48,350 bases of DNA from contig NZ_JAUMKB010000027.1 of the NCBI RefSeq assembly GCF_030519375.1, positions 1 through 48,350 on the forward strand. Reading direction: 5' to 3'. Source of the stretch: Mucilaginibacter tolerans. GTDB lineage: Bacteria > Bacteroidota > Bacteroidia > Sphingobacteriales > Sphingobacteriaceae. The notes beneath the pieces are model-generated. The model worked only from the letters and a program-made list of their open reading frames with translations. It did no database searches and was not told where the DNA came from. Made by a program: the position numbers and the translations under genes. Below are positions 16,955-26,520 of this stretch, one piece after another. Numbering within the stretch: position 1 is the stretch's first letter; the number at the start of each line of letters is the position of its first letter.

Positions 16955-16992
16955 ACCAGCGTAGAGACGCAATGCGTCCCGTCTCTACTGGA
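16955..16992. repeat. GTAGAGACG palindromic repeat overlapping the 3' end of the biotin carrier gene
   Basis: GTAGAGACG at 16961-16969 pairs with CGTCTCTAC at 16980-16988, with flanking CCAG and CTGG extending the stem around a two-base bulge. The loop contains GCAATGCGTC. It resembles dispersed GTAGAGACGCAATGCGTC elements I recall from Bacteroidota genomes. The TAG stop of the next minus-strand gene (16985-16987) lies inside the right arm. Confidence 0.65.
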
Positions 16993-17485
16993 ATAATAGT
17001 AAAACCTGCCCCTTCTCCACCTTGTCACCTGGCTTAATTTTTATTGATTTAACGGTAACGTCAGCTGGCGATTTGATGATGTTCTCCATCTTCATTGCTT
17101 CCAACACAAACAGGTTATCACCTTTCTTTACCTGGCTGCCTTCAGATACAAGTAGTTTTAGTACGAGCCCCGGCATAGGTGCTTTAATATCACTTACCTT
17201 ATTCGCATTCATAGCGTTCAGGCCCAATTGATCCAGCAGGATATCAAACTGGTCTTGAGCAGTTACTGAATATAGGTTGCCGTTAACTTTTATCTGAGCA
17301 ATTTTAGCTTCCTTGTCAAAACTAACAACTTCAGCATTATAAGATCTTAGGTCATTAATAATGTGATAACCCGTCTCATTTAGTTGCTGTATATCAGCAT
17401 TAATCTCTTTATCATTAATAAACAGTTTATCCCGGGTCTTCTCAATTTTATATTCGGCCTTATCGTTTATTTTGAGTTTGTACAT
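16985..17485 (-). CDS. Biotin carboxyl carrier protein (biotin/lipoyl attachment domain)
   Basis: The 166-residue protein ends in a biotinyl domain (about 95-166) with the biotinylation motif EAMKMEN (Lys about residue 131) inside VLKLLVSEGSQVKKGDNLFVLEAMKMEN. The first 90 residues are a small beta-rich adaptor of the kind in acyl-CoA or pyruvate-type carboxylases. It is probably the carrier subunit of a propionyl- or acetyl-CoA carboxylase. No carboxylase or biotin ligase gene is adjacent, which is unusual because these subunits are often in one operon; the partners may lie elsewhere. The stop codon is formed by a palindromic repeat. A phrase-type inverted repeat fills the gap upstream. Confidence 0.88.
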   Translation of the reverse strand: MYKLKINDKAEYKIEKTRDKLFINDKEINADIQQLNETGYHIINDLRSYNAEVVSFDKEAKIAQIKVNGNLYSVTAQDQFDILLDQLGLNAMNANKVSDIKAPMPGLVLKLLVSEGSQVKKGDNLFVLEAMKMENIIKSPADVTVKSIKIKPGDKVEKGQVLLLFQ

Positions 17486-17490
17486 GGGCG

Positions 17491-17628
17491 TTAGAGATTA
17501 GTTAGTGAGTGATTAGAGACTAGTTACAAAGCGGTTAATTTACTGGAATTTTTCGACAACGGAATATCAGTTATTAGCTATTTGATTAAAGATTAACTAA
17601 TTTCTAATCCCCGATCACTAATCTTTCG
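17491..17628. repeat. Imperfect inverted repeat of GATTAG phrases upstream of the biotin carrier gene
   Basis: The left part (17491-17526) has GATTAG-type phrases, for example GATTAGAGACTAGTTA. The right part (17590-17628) carries the inverted form TAACTAATTTCTAATC, matching at 14 of 16 positions. The element fills most of the 146-base gap between two minus-strand genes. Confidence 0.6.
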
Positions 17629-17631
17629 CCT

Positions 17632-18291
17632 CTATTGCGTTAAAGCATATTGAACGAGGTTGGCACCCATTTTTAAAGCTTTTGTACGCGTATCCTGGGT
17701 ATCACCTGCGTAGGTGCCAAAGTCTTCCCACCCGTTGCCCAGGTCACACTCATAATCATAAAAGCAAACTAAGCGCCCTTTGTATATCAAGCCAAAACCT
17801 TGCGCCCGGCCACCATCATGCTCGTGAACTTTCGGCAGGCCATTCGGGAAATCATATTTCTGGTGATAGATAGGATAATTAAGGGGCAATTCTACAAAAT
17901 CAAGCTCGGGAAAAACCTTTTTCATCTGCGGGCGGATGAACTTATCTAAACCATAATTATCACAAATATGCAGAAAGCCGCCACCAGTCAAATACTTACG
18001 CAGGTTACGGGCTTCCTGGTCAGAAAAAATCACGTTACCATGACCCGTCATAAAAATAAAAGGATAATTAAATATTTCGGTGCTGCCTACGTCCACCACC
18101 TCATCTTCAGGCTGAAAATTAGTCCTTAGGTTTTCATTACAAAATTTGATCAGGTTAGGCAGCGCCGTCCTATCCCCGTACCAATCACCTCCACCATTAT
18201 ACTTAAGCTTGGCCATTTTATAAGTAGGCGGTATATTGAAGCTGCTAAAGCTTAATAACGCTACGATAGCTAAAAATGAAAATGCTTTCAT
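17632..18291 (-). CDS. DUF4159 domain protein, exported
   Basis: This 219-residue protein belongs to the DUF4159 family, whose fold resembles the glutamine amidotransferase-like domains of MoxR-associated proteins. Visible family features are YNGGGDWYGDRTALPNL, the YPFIFMTGHGNVIFS strand-turn, and LRKYLTGGGFLHICDNYG. An N-terminal hydrophobic segment (FSFLAIVALLSFSSF) is a likely signal peptide or anchor, so the protein acts in the periplasm. No molecular function is known to me. The ATG at 18291 overlaps the rsmE stop as ATGA, which decides this start against an ATG ten codons upstream inside rsmE and indicates coupled translation. Confidence 0.85.
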   Translation of the reverse strand: MKAFSFLAIVALLSFSSFNIPPTYKMAKLKYNGGGDWYGDRTALPNLIKFCNENLRTNFQPEDEVVDVGSTEIFNYPFIFMTGHGNVIFSDQEARNLRKYLTGGGFLHICDNYGLDKFIRPQMKKVFPELDFVELPLNYPIYHQKYDFPNGLPKVHEHDGGRAQGFGLIYKGRLVCFYDYECDLGNGWEDFGTYAGDTQDTRTKALKMGANLVQYALTQ

Positions 18292-18998
18292 ACCCTGTTC
18301 AAAAAATTCACTTCGAAACATGCCTCTAACGCTGCGGTCTCTGTTCGTAAACGACTTTCTCCTAAAGTTATAGCTTTAAATCCATTATTTAACGCATCAT
18401 CTATCTCTTTTGGTGTAAAGTCGCCCTCCGGTCCTATCAAAATTAAATATCTTCCGAATGGCTTCAACTCCTGTTTTAGAGTAAAACGATCCCCCTCTTC
18501 ACAATGGGCAATGAACTTTTGTCCATCAAAAGGTGCTGTTATTAATTTATTCAAAGCAACGGGCTCATTCAAAAGCGGATGCCATGCTTTTATAGATTGT
18601 TTGATAGCTGATGTAATAATCTTATCCAGACGTTCCTTTTTAGCCTCCCTGCGTTCCGAGCGCTGGCAAATGATAAGAGATATTTCATCAATACCTACCT
18701 CAGTGGCCTTCTCAAGGAACCATTCCAAACGTTCAATATTTTTTGTAGGTGCAATAGCAATATGGAGGTAATGATTGCGTTTGTGGAAATCCTTTTGTAC
18801 AGATATGATTTGTAATGTTGTGCGTTTGGGATGAGGGTCAGTAATGGCTGCAGTATAAAAGTTTCCTTTCCCATCAATCAGTTGTATCTTATCACCCGTT
18901 TGAAGGCGGAGCACCCGTACACAATGTTTGCTTTCCTCTTCGTTTAGCTGATAAGCGGTGGAAGCAGCGTCAATATCCGGTGTATAAAAGAGTTGCAT
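18288..18998 (-). CDS. rsmE: 16S rRNA m3U1498 methyltransferase
   Basis: The 236-residue protein is full length for RsmE, a SPOUT-class SAM-dependent methyltransferase that makes m3U1498 in the decoding region of 16S rRNA. The N-terminal PUA-like domain contains HCVRVLRLQTGDKIQLIDGKG. The C-terminal SPOUT knot has ILIGPEGDFTPKEID and ITLGESRLRTETAALEA, which bind SAM. It overlaps the DUF4159 gene by four bases, and the next upstream gene (a CorC-type protein) ends 11 bases before its start, so these genes are probably co-transcribed. Confidence 0.96.
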   Translation of the reverse strand: MQLFYTPDIDAASTAYQLNEEESKHCVRVLRLQTGDKIQLIDGKGNFYTAAITDPHPKRTTLQIISVQKDFHKRNHYLHIAIAPTKNIERLEWFLEKATEVGIDEISLIICQRSERREAKKERLDKIITSAIKQSIKAWHPLLNEPVALNKLITAPFDGQKFIAHCEEGDRFTLKQELKPFGRYLILIGPEGDFTPKEIDDALNNGFKAITLGESRLRTETAALEACFEVNFLNRV

Positions 18999-19009
18999 TT
19001 CCGGGTGGT

Positions 19010-20350
19010 TTAATGCCGGTCGACAATATCTTCAGCGTTAAGTAGTAGTTCGAGCTTAACAGATTCAATATTCTGATCGGATTTTTTTAGTACGGTAATA
19101 TTATATCCGTTAGCTTCTTTTTGCTCACCCACGTCAGGTATCTTACCAAAAATATCACCTAACCAACCCGAAACAGTATCATAGTCCCCGTCTTCAGGCA
19201 GGTCATGCGGCAAATGGCTGTTGACATCATATATGGGGGCGAGCGCATTAACGATAAATTCGTGTGCATTTACGATCTCTACTATCGGACGCTCTTCATC
19301 ATATTCATCCTGGATCTCACCTACCAATTCCTCCACTATATCCTCCAATGTTACCATACCGGCTGTACCGCCAAACTCATCCAATACAATGGCAATCTGT
19401 ATGCGTTTTTGCTGCAATTCTGCCATCAGGTCGTTTATCTTTTTCGTCTCGGGGATGAAATAAGGCTTACGGATGATCTCTTTTAGCACAATATCCTGGT
19501 GGCGCACCAATAATGGAAGTACATCTTTGGCGTGAACAATACCTACAATTTTATCTATCGTATCATCATAAACAGGCATACGTGAATATCCTTCGTTGAT
19601 GATCATGTCCAGCAGTTCTTCCTTATCAGCATTAATGTCAATACCGTATATTTTTGTCCGCGGAACCATGATGTTTTTCACCACGCGCTCGTTGAACTCG
19701 AATACATTCTGTATCAGTTCATGCTCGGTTGAATCGAGTGCTCCGGTTTCCTTGCCTTGTTCTAAAAGCAGCTGTAGTTCTTCTGAGCTATGGTGAGCTT
19801 CACCTTCAAATTCTTTAATCCCAAGCATCTTTAATATAACACCTGCAAACCTGTTCAACACCCAAATAAGGGGCCTGAAAACAATAAAGAAGAAGCGTAA
19901 TGGTGTTGACACCGCAAGCGCTGTACGTACCGAGCGCTGAATAGCGATATTCTTAGGAGCAAGTTCGCCAAATACGATGCTCAGAAAAGTAATAAGAATG
20001 AAAGCGATAACGCGGCTAAGTGTAATAACAAAGCTCGAGGTGATAACCACGCCAAACGACTTGAACACTGAAAGCATAATAGTAGTAAAAACCTCCTCAC
20101 CAAACACACCCAAACCAAGGGAGGCTATGGTAATACCCAACTGTGTCGCAGCCAGGTAACCGTCAAGGTTACTCATAATACCGCGTGTAATCTTGGCTAC
20201 CCTGCTGCCGGTTTTCACTTTTAATTCTATTTGTGAGCCGCGCACGCGAACCAAAGCGAACTCAGCGGCCGTGAAAAATCCGTTGAGCAGCACCAGCACG
20301 CCTGTAAGAAAAAGGTAAAAATAATTAATCGTTGTTCCGGCAGGATCCAT
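19010..20350 (-). CDS. CNNM/CorC-type membrane protein (DUF21, CBS pair, CorC_HlyC)
   Basis: At 446 residues this has the standard layout of the HlyC/CorC family: a DUF21 membrane domain (about 1-190, four hydrophobic segments), two CBS domains (about 210-330, starting at NIMVPRTKIYGID) and a C-terminal CorC_HlyC domain (about 350-440). Between them is the motif LDEFGGTAGMVTLEDIVEELVGEI. Members are linked to magnesium and cobalt export or sensing. Bacteroidota also have GldE in this family, which supports gliding, but GldE is usually beside gldD and ssb, which are absent here. The gap to the pyrophosphatase gene upstream is seven bases. Confidence 0.92.
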   Translation of the reverse strand: MDPAGTTINYFYLFLTGVLVLLNGFFTAAEFALVRVRGSQIELKVKTGSRVAKITRGIMSNLDGYLAATQLGITIASLGLGVFGEEVFTTIMLSVFKSFGVVITSSFVITLSRVIAFILITFLSIVFGELAPKNIAIQRSVRTALAVSTPLRFFFIVFRPLIWVLNRFAGVILKMLGIKEFEGEAHHSSEELQLLLEQGKETGALDSTEHELIQNVFEFNERVVKNIMVPRTKIYGIDINADKEELLDMIINEGYSRMPVYDDTIDKIVGIVHAKDVLPLLVRHQDIVLKEIIRKPYFIPETKKINDLMAELQQKRIQIAIVLDEFGGTAGMVTLEDIVEELVGEIQDEYDEERPIVEIVNAHEFIVNALAPIYDVNSHLPHDLPEDGDYDTVSGWLGDIFGKIPDVGEQKEANGYNITVLKKSDQNIESVKLELLLNAEDIVDRH

Positions 20351-20357
20351 TAATCAG

Positions 20358-20903
20358 TTATTGGTACGACGGGAAAGTGGACTTATAAAGCTCCAGGCTT
20401 TCGGTAATTACTTTGTGAGCATAACGCACACCCAAAAGGTGCTCGATGGTTACGTTTTTGCCTTCCAGTTTCTTATAATCCTGGAAGAAACGAACAATTT
20501 CTTTCATAGCATGTGGCGGCAACTCGTTCAGGTCATTGATGTAATTTACAGACATATCATTTTTTGCTACCGCGATAATCTTATCATCCTGTTCGCCATT
20601 ATCTACCATATGCATCACGCCTACCACCTTAGCTTCGATGATCGACATCGGGAATACGTCAACAGAACATAATACCAGGATATCCAGCGGGTCGTGATCG
20701 TCGCAGTAAGTTTGTGGAATAAAACCATAGTTTGCCGGATACATTACTGAGGAGAAAAGAACGCGATCCAGTTTCAATAATCCTGATTCTTTATCTATTT
20801 CGTATTTGGCTTTTGAGCCTTTTGGTATTTCAATTATAGCATTCACCGTCTCAGGCATATTATCGCCCGGAGAAACCTGGTGCCAAGGGTGTTGTGTACT
20901 CAT
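20358..20903 (-). CDS. ppa: Inorganic pyrophosphatase (family I)
   Basis: This 181-residue soluble enzyme hydrolyses pyrophosphate to phosphate and so drives biosynthetic reactions. Family I features are IEIPKGSKAKYEIDKESG, the metal-binding YCDDHDPLDILVL (the usual DGDPLD variant region) and EAKVVGVMHMVDNGEQDDKIIAV. The length is close to that of E. coli Ppa. It lies 24 bases after the DedA gene and just before the CorC-type gene on the same strand, so a small operon is likely. Confidence 0.95.
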   Translation of the reverse strand: MSTQHPWHQVSPGDNMPETVNAIIEIPKGSKAKYEIDKESGLLKLDRVLFSSVMYPANYGFIPQTYCDDHDPLDILVLCSVDVFPMSIIEAKVVGVMHMVDNGEQDDKIIAVAKNDMSVNYINDLNELPPHAMKEIVRFFQDYKKLEGKNVTIEHLLGVRYAHKVITESLELYKSTFPSYQ

Positions 20904-20927
20904 TATATATTTTATAGTTAGAAAATT

Positions 20928-21569
20928 CTATTCCGTGGTTCCTGTCTTAAAAGCTTTCTTCAAATAAGCAATCAGCAACGGTATAGATGTTATTAAAATT
21001 AACCCCAATATCACGTATTTCAGGTAGTACTTAATTTCGTCAGGATATTTTTTCCCCAAAAAGAATCCTGCTAAAGTTAAGGTGCATACCCATGTTGCGC
21101 TTCCTATAATATTGAATATGGTGAATTTTCTGAAATTCACCTTAACCACACCCGCAAAGATAGGAGCAAAAGTTCTAATTATAGGGAAAAATCTACCTAA
21201 AACCAGCGCCATACCTCCGTACTTTGCGTAGAACTCTTCGGCCATGGCTACATAACGTTTCTTGAAAAACAAGGATTCATTACGTTTAAAAAGCATTGGC
21301 CCGGTCCGGTAGCCAAACCAATAGCCCGCATAATTACCCAAAATACCCGCTCCCATTAGCGATAACAGCAATACAACGATACTTACATCAAGTATGTTTG
21401 TAGCACATAGCAATCCTGCTAAAACCAGCAAATAATCCCCGGGTAAAAAAAAGCCGAAAAACAAGCCCGTCTCGGCGAAAATAACAACAAGCAAAAGATA
21501 AAAACCTCCTTTGCTTATGATGGATTGAGCGTCTGTTAAATTTTGAAGATGTTCCCAGAATTGTTCCAT
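20928..21569 (-). CDS. DedA (VTT/SNARE-associated) family membrane protein
   Basis: The 213-residue integral membrane protein has the DedA signature: FAETGLFFGFFLPGDYLLVLAG with the re-entrant acidic segment, YWFGYRTGP, and FGRFFPIIRTFAPIFAG with the conserved Arg pair. Four or more hydrophobic helices are visible. DedA proteins act as proton-dependent lipid flippases or transporters, some for undecaprenyl phosphate. Which lipid this one handles cannot be told. The gap from nuoN is 57 bases and no terminator is visible there, so read-through from complex I is possible. Confidence 0.92.
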   Translation of the reverse strand: MEQFWEHLQNLTDAQSIISKGGFYLLLVVIFAETGLFFGFFLPGDYLLVLAGLLCATNILDVSIVVLLLSLMGAGILGNYAGYWFGYRTGPMLFKRNESLFFKKRYVAMAEEFYAKYGGMALVLGRFFPIIRTFAPIFAGVVKVNFRKFTIFNIIGSATWVCTLTLAGFFLGKKYPDEIKYYLKYVILGLILITSIPLLIAYLKKAFKTGTTE

Positions 21570-21626
21570 TCACTATCACCGTAAAACTACTAATATAAAA
21601 TCAATTAATAGTATGCTCCTTACGGA

Positions 21627-23006
21627 TTAAATGAGGTTTGAGATAAAAGCCGGATAAACACCTATAACGATGGTCACCAAAGCAGCTAACCCTAAAACAA
21701 AGTTAAAGTATCCAGGTACGCTCACCTCTTCGCGGTCGCTGCTGCGGAAATACATAGCAATGATCACTCTGAAATAATAGAATATACTGATAATAGCATT
21801 GATAACCGCAAGGATAACCAGCGTAGTATGGTATTGCTCCAAGGCTCCTGAGAACACAAAGAATTTACCGATGAAGCCTGCAGTAAGCGGGATACCGGCC
21901 AATGATAACATAGAAATAGTCAGTACCAATGCCAGGAATGGGTTCCTTTTCGCCAAACCGTTGAAGGTATCAAAATTATCGCTGCCAGTCTGCTGATGTA
22001 CCAGTATCAATGCACCAAAAGCTATAATGGAAGCAATTGAATAAGCAGTAGAATACATGAATACCGAGTTAGCAGAACTTGCTCCAAGCGCTACGATCGC
22101 AAATAATAAATAACCTGCGTGCGATATACTAGAGAATGCCAGCATGCGCTTAAAGCTTTGCTGATACAACGCGGTTATATTACCGATGAATAGCGTAATA
22201 ATTGTAATGATCAGCAACGCCGGCACCCAGAATTCAGACATCGGAGCGAAACATACAGAGAACAACCGCAGGAAGGCGGCAAAACCAGCCGTTTTTACTA
22301 CTGTTGACATGAAAGCCGTAATTAACGTTGGCGAGCCTTCGTAAACATCAGGCGTCCAGAAATGAAATGGCGCAGCACCTACTTTAAAGCATAGTCCAAC
22401 AATAATCAGCATAATGCCAGTACCTAATAATGGGTCAATGCCCTTTGGGTGCGTTACTACCCAATCGCGGATGGCCTGCAAATTAAATGAGCCCGTTGCA
22501 CCGTAGATCAGCGTTATACCAAATAACAAAAAGCCTGTTGAGAATGCACCCATCAGGAAGTATTTTAAAGACGCCTCGTTTGATGCAAAATCGCTTTTTT
22601 TGATACCTGCCAGGATATACAAGCTTACCGACATAATTTCGATGCCTATAAACAGCATCGTTAAATTGTTGTATGAAAGCATGACAATTATACCCGCCAG
22701 TGAGAACAGAATAATCGCATAATACTCGGCAACATGTGTGCTTATCTTTTCAAAATATTCTTTTGAAAGGAGCAATATCAATATGGTTGAAGCAATGGTA
22801 ATTACCGAAAATGCTACCGAAAAGTTGTCAAACAACATCATACCATGGTAAATCGGCTGAAGGCCTTTTCCCCACTGCATTACTGATGTTGCCAATGCCG
22901 CAAGTAAACCTATAATCGTAACCGGCAATAACGCGCCTTTTGCTTTATATAATCCTAAATACAAAAGCAGTATAGGTAAAACAGATAATATTATTAAGGT
23001 GTTCAT
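21627..23006 (-). CDS. nuoN: NADH-quinone oxidoreductase subunit N
   Basis: The 459-residue subunit is one of three antiporter-like proton-pumping subunits of complex I. It is almost entirely hydrophobic, with about 13-14 helices. Conserved features are FIGIEIMSVSLYILAG, the KVGAAPFHFWTPDVYEGSP segment with the channel Lys and discontinuous helix, and FKRMLAFSSISHAGYLL. It is the last gene of the nuo operon, 11 bases after nuoM. Confidence 0.96.
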   Translation of the reverse strand: MNTLIILSVLPILLLYLGLYKAKGALLPVTIIGLLAALATSVMQWGKGLQPIYHGMMLFDNFSVAFSVITIASTILILLLSKEYFEKISTHVAEYYAIILFSLAGIIVMLSYNNLTMLFIGIEIMSVSLYILAGIKKSDFASNEASLKYFLMGAFSTGFLLFGITLIYGATGSFNLQAIRDWVVTHPKGIDPLLGTGIMLIIVGLCFKVGAAPFHFWTPDVYEGSPTLITAFMSTVVKTAGFAAFLRLFSVCFAPMSEFWVPALLIITIITLFIGNITALYQQSFKRMLAFSSISHAGYLLFAIVALGASSANSVFMYSTAYSIASIIAFGALILVHQQTGSDNFDTFNGLAKRNPFLALVLTISMLSLAGIPLTAGFIGKFFVFSGALEQYHTTLVILAVINAIISIFYYFRVIIAMYFRSSDREEVSVPGYFNFVLGLAALVTIVIGVYPAFISNLI

Positions 23007-23017
23007 TCTCTAAAATC

Positions 23018-24508
23018 TTACATTGGTTTTACCGGCATCAATTTGCCTTGTACTAAATGTATTAATTGGTTCACACTTGCCTCAGACAGATGTAATATAG
23101 GCTGTGGATACACTCCTATTACAATAATCAGAGCACATATAATAACAAGCACGAAAACTTCAGACCCGCTGATATCAGTAAATGTTGCGGTTAATGCGTT
23201 GGTTTCGCCCTGCATCACGCCTTTATACATTCTTAACATATAAACCGCGCCGAATATCATAGTTAAACCAGCTACAGCAGCTACCCATATGTTATACTGG
23301 AAAACGCTATTTAATAACAGGAACTCACCGATAAAACCGTTGGTAAGCGGCAGTGCCACTGTACCCAGTGTAACGATCAAAAATGCAATTGCAAATTTAG
23401 GCGCTACCTTGGCTATACCACCCATTTCGCTTATTTCACGTGTATTCAACCGGCGACTAATGATATCCCATACAAAGAATAAGCCCACTACGTTGATGCC
23501 GTGATTCAGCATTTGAATCATTGCGCCCTGCAACCCTTGTGAAGCCCATACAAATGAACCGTCAGGACGCGTAAAAGTAAAGAGCCCGGCAGCTATTAAG
23601 CCCACGTGGGCAATTGATGAATAAGCTACCAATCGTTTACCATCTTTTTGTTTAAATGCAATAACGGAAGCATATACAATGCCAATTACTGAAAGTATCA
23701 TGGCCAACGTTCCCCATTGCTGAACACCAAGTGGTGCAATAGGTATGAGCCAACGGATAACACCGTAAATACCCATTTTCAGCATAATACCTGATAACAT
23801 CATGGTTCCGGCTGATGGCGCTTCGGTATAGGTATCTGGCTGCCAGGTATGGAAAGGGAATATCGGCATCTTGATGGCAAATGCCAGAAAGAATGCCCAG
23901 AATATCCAACTTTGCTGGCGGGCGTCCAGCGTAAGATCATAAAATGCATGCAGATCGTACAGTTTTGCCGGTGTTTGCATATACAGGTAGATAATACCCA
24001 ATAACATACATAATGAACCTGCAAACGTATAGATGAAGAACTTAATATTGACGCGGATACGGTTTTCACCACCCCACATAGCGCATATAAAGTAGATCGG
24101 GATCAATGCAGCCTCCCAGCCAACGTAAAATAAAAATCCGTCGAGCGCTGTAAACACAACCAGCATACCTGCCTGCATAAACAGGATCAGAGCGTAAAAC
24201 AAACTCTTATACTGATGCTTGAAGGTAGTAAGGATGATCAATGGTACGAGCAGGGTACTCAATATCACCATAATCATGCTGATACCATCAATCCCTGCAT
24301 TAAACCAAATGCCGATTTTAGGCATCCACATGGAATTAACACCGAATTGTATAGTGCCGTCAGGAACAAACTTGCTTAAGAAATATCCTGCAACAGCCAG
24401 CTCCGCTATAGAAAAGGCAAAAGCAATAAATTTGGCCACCTCGCCTTTAAATAATAGAACAACAAGTGCTGCAACAATTGGCAAAAAAAGTAAAATACTA
24501 ACTGTCAT
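23018..24508 (-). CDS. nuoM: NADH-quinone oxidoreductase subunit M
   Basis: The 496-residue antiporter-like subunit of complex I has the key segments YVGWEAALIPIYF (buried Glu), KMPIFPFHTWQPDTYTEAPS (broken helix with Lys) and KRLVAYSSIAHVGLI. It has about 14 predicted helices. Its start is 24 bases after the nuoL stop, and it leads into nuoN. Confidence 0.96.
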   Translation of the reverse strand: MTVSILLFLPIVAALVVLLFKGEVAKFIAFAFSIAELAVAGYFLSKFVPDGTIQFGVNSMWMPKIGIWFNAGIDGISMIMVILSTLLVPLIILTTFKHQYKSLFYALILFMQAGMLVVFTALDGFLFYVGWEAALIPIYFICAMWGGENRIRVNIKFFIYTFAGSLCMLLGIIYLYMQTPAKLYDLHAFYDLTLDARQQSWIFWAFFLAFAIKMPIFPFHTWQPDTYTEAPSAGTMMLSGIMLKMGIYGVIRWLIPIAPLGVQQWGTLAMILSVIGIVYASVIAFKQKDGKRLVAYSSIAHVGLIAAGLFTFTRPDGSFVWASQGLQGAMIQMLNHGINVVGLFFVWDIISRRLNTREISEMGGIAKVAPKFAIAFLIVTLGTVALPLTNGFIGEFLLLNSVFQYNIWVAAVAGLTMIFGAVYMLRMYKGVMQGETNALTATFTDISGSEVFVLVIICALIIVIGVYPQPILHLSEASVNQLIHLVQGKLMPVKPM

Positions 24509-24532
24509 TTCTTATATCGTAAACGCTTATTG

Positions 24533-26434
24533 TTATATCTTAACCAAACTAAATATTAATATGGCGATTATACCCGCCACCATCATAAAGATGTAAAAGC
24601 CCACATTACCCGACTGTAAAAGCCTTAATCCTTTGCTCGATTTTATCGACAACTTACCTAATCCATTTACAAGGCCATCTATAGCCAACAAATCAATCAC
24701 TTTATAGAAAAATACGGATAAGGCATCCAGCGGCTTACGGATCAACCAATCGTATATCTCATCAATATAAAATTTGTGATACGACAAGCTTACCGGCCCC
24801 GGACGCTCTTCTGTATCGGCAGCAGGCACATGCCCATTCTTTACATATCTTAAATAGGCATAACCTAAAGCGATCACGGCAAGAACAACAGATGCCGCCA
24901 TTAACGCATATTCTGTAGAAGCAACCGCTTCCTTATGCACTGATACAGCCGCTGATGGCGCAAACACAGGGGCCAGGAAACTAGCAAGCCAGTGATGACC
25001 GCCCAAAACTTCCGGAATACCAATAAAACCACCCACAACAGATAGCACTGCCAGTACGATCAATGGAATTGTCATAGTTTTTGGCGACTCATGCAAATGA
25101 TGTTCTTGTTCAGAAGTTCCGCGGAATTTGCCATAGAAAGTAAGATATAGCATCCTGAACATATAGAACGAGGTGAACATTGCGGTGATAGCACCAATTA
25201 CCCACATGGTTGTACTGTGCTCAAATGCCGCAGCCAATATTTCATCTTTCGAGAAGAAACCGGCAAACGGTGGAATACCCGATATGGCAATGGTACCGAT
25301 CAGCATTGTCCAGAAAGTTACCGGTAACTTGCTTTTCAGTCCACCCATCATGCGCATATCCTGTTCATTGCTCATGGCATGTATAACAGAACCGGCGCCA
25401 AGGAATAACAGGGCTTTGAAAAACGCATGAGTCAACACATGGAAGAAAGCGCCAGTATAAGCACCTACGCCCAAACCCAAAAACATATAGCCCAACTGCG
25501 ATACAGTTGAATAAGCAAGTACCTTTTTAATATCTGTTTGCGAAAGGGCGATCAATGCCGCCAACACTGCCGTAGCTAATCCGATCACGGCTATAATATT
25601 CATGGTGATCGGCGACATAGCAAACAAGGCGTTTGACCTGGCCACCATGTAAACACCCGCAGTAACCATGGTTGCTGCATGTATCAAGGCTGAAACCGGG
25701 GTCGGGCCGGCCATCGCGTCAGGCAACCAGGTAAACAATGGTATTTGGGCCGATTTACCAACGGCACCCACAAAAAGCAAAATTGTAATCAGAGTAAACG
25801 GTACTTCATTTGGGTTCATGTGGATCGCCTTTGGAAATATATCCGAAAAAGTGATACTGTTGAAATAACCGATAATTACAAATAAACCGATAATGAAACC
25901 TAAGTCACCGATACGGTTCATGATAAAAGCTTTTTTAGCAGCATCCGCATAATCAGCATTGGTATACCAGAACCCGATGAGCAGGTAAGAACATAATCCT
26001 ACACCTTCCCAACCGATGAACATTACCAGATAATTCGATCCCAAGACCAGCAATAGCATGAAGAACACGAACAGGTTGAGATAAGAGAAAAACTTACCAA
26101 ACCCTTCATCATGGTGCATATATCCTACAGAATACAAGTGAATAAGAAAGCCTACGCCGGTTATGATCAATAGCATTAGGGCGCTAAGTTGATCCACCAA
26201 AAAGGCAAACTGCACTTTAAATGCATTAACGCTGAACCAATCGAATACGGTTACATTGATCGGACCTGACGATTTTACCTGCAAAAATGCAGCTAGGCTC
26301 AAACCAAAAGAAATCAGAATAACTAAGCTGCCTATAAAACCTATAACTCCTTTTGAGAAGATATTTCGGCCGACACCGTTAATAAGGAAACCGGCTAGAG
26401 GTAATAAAGGAATAAGCCAGATGTATTTATCCAT
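24533..26434 (-). CDS. nuoL: NADH-quinone oxidoreductase subunit L
   Basis: The 633-residue distal proton-pumping subunit of complex I is full length. It shows FIGWEGVGLCSYLLIGFW, QIPLFTWLPDAMAGPTPVSALIHAATMVTAG and DIKKVLAYSTVSQLGYMF, all typical of NuoL. The C-terminal extension contains the long lateral helix region that clamps NuoM and NuoN. The 86-base gap from nuoK holds only small weak hairpins (for example TGGCG-TTTTA-CGCCA near 26447). Confidence 0.97.
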   Translation of the reverse strand: MDKYIWLIPLLPLAGFLINGVGRNIFSKGVIGFIGSLVILISFGLSLAAFLQVKSSGPINVTVFDWFSVNAFKVQFAFLVDQLSALMLLIITGVGFLIHLYSVGYMHHDEGFGKFFSYLNLFVFFMLLLVLGSNYLVMFIGWEGVGLCSYLLIGFWYTNADYADAAKKAFIMNRIGDLGFIIGLFVIIGYFNSITFSDIFPKAIHMNPNEVPFTLITILLFVGAVGKSAQIPLFTWLPDAMAGPTPVSALIHAATMVTAGVYMVARSNALFAMSPITMNIIAVIGLATAVLAALIALSQTDIKKVLAYSTVSQLGYMFLGLGVGAYTGAFFHVLTHAFFKALLFLGAGSVIHAMSNEQDMRMMGGLKSKLPVTFWTMLIGTIAISGIPPFAGFFSKDEILAAAFEHSTTMWVIGAITAMFTSFYMFRMLYLTFYGKFRGTSEQEHHLHESPKTMTIPLIVLAVLSVVGGFIGIPEVLGGHHWLASFLAPVFAPSAAVSVHKEAVASTEYALMAASVVLAVIALGYAYLRYVKNGHVPAADTEERPGPVSLSYHKFYIDEIYDWLIRKPLDALSVFFYKVIDLLAIDGLVNGLGKLSIKSSKGLRLLQSGNVGFYIFMMVAGIIAILIFSLVKI

Positions 26435-26520
26435 GTTGTAGTTGTACGTATGGCGTTTTACGCCAATATTTATTTAATAAGCTTTAACTCCGAAATCGGA
26501 TGCCCGACCTCCGAATCAAA

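Noticed and set aside
19010..20350. Identification as GldE
   Set aside because: The domain layout fits any CorC-type protein, and the usual gldE neighbours are absent.
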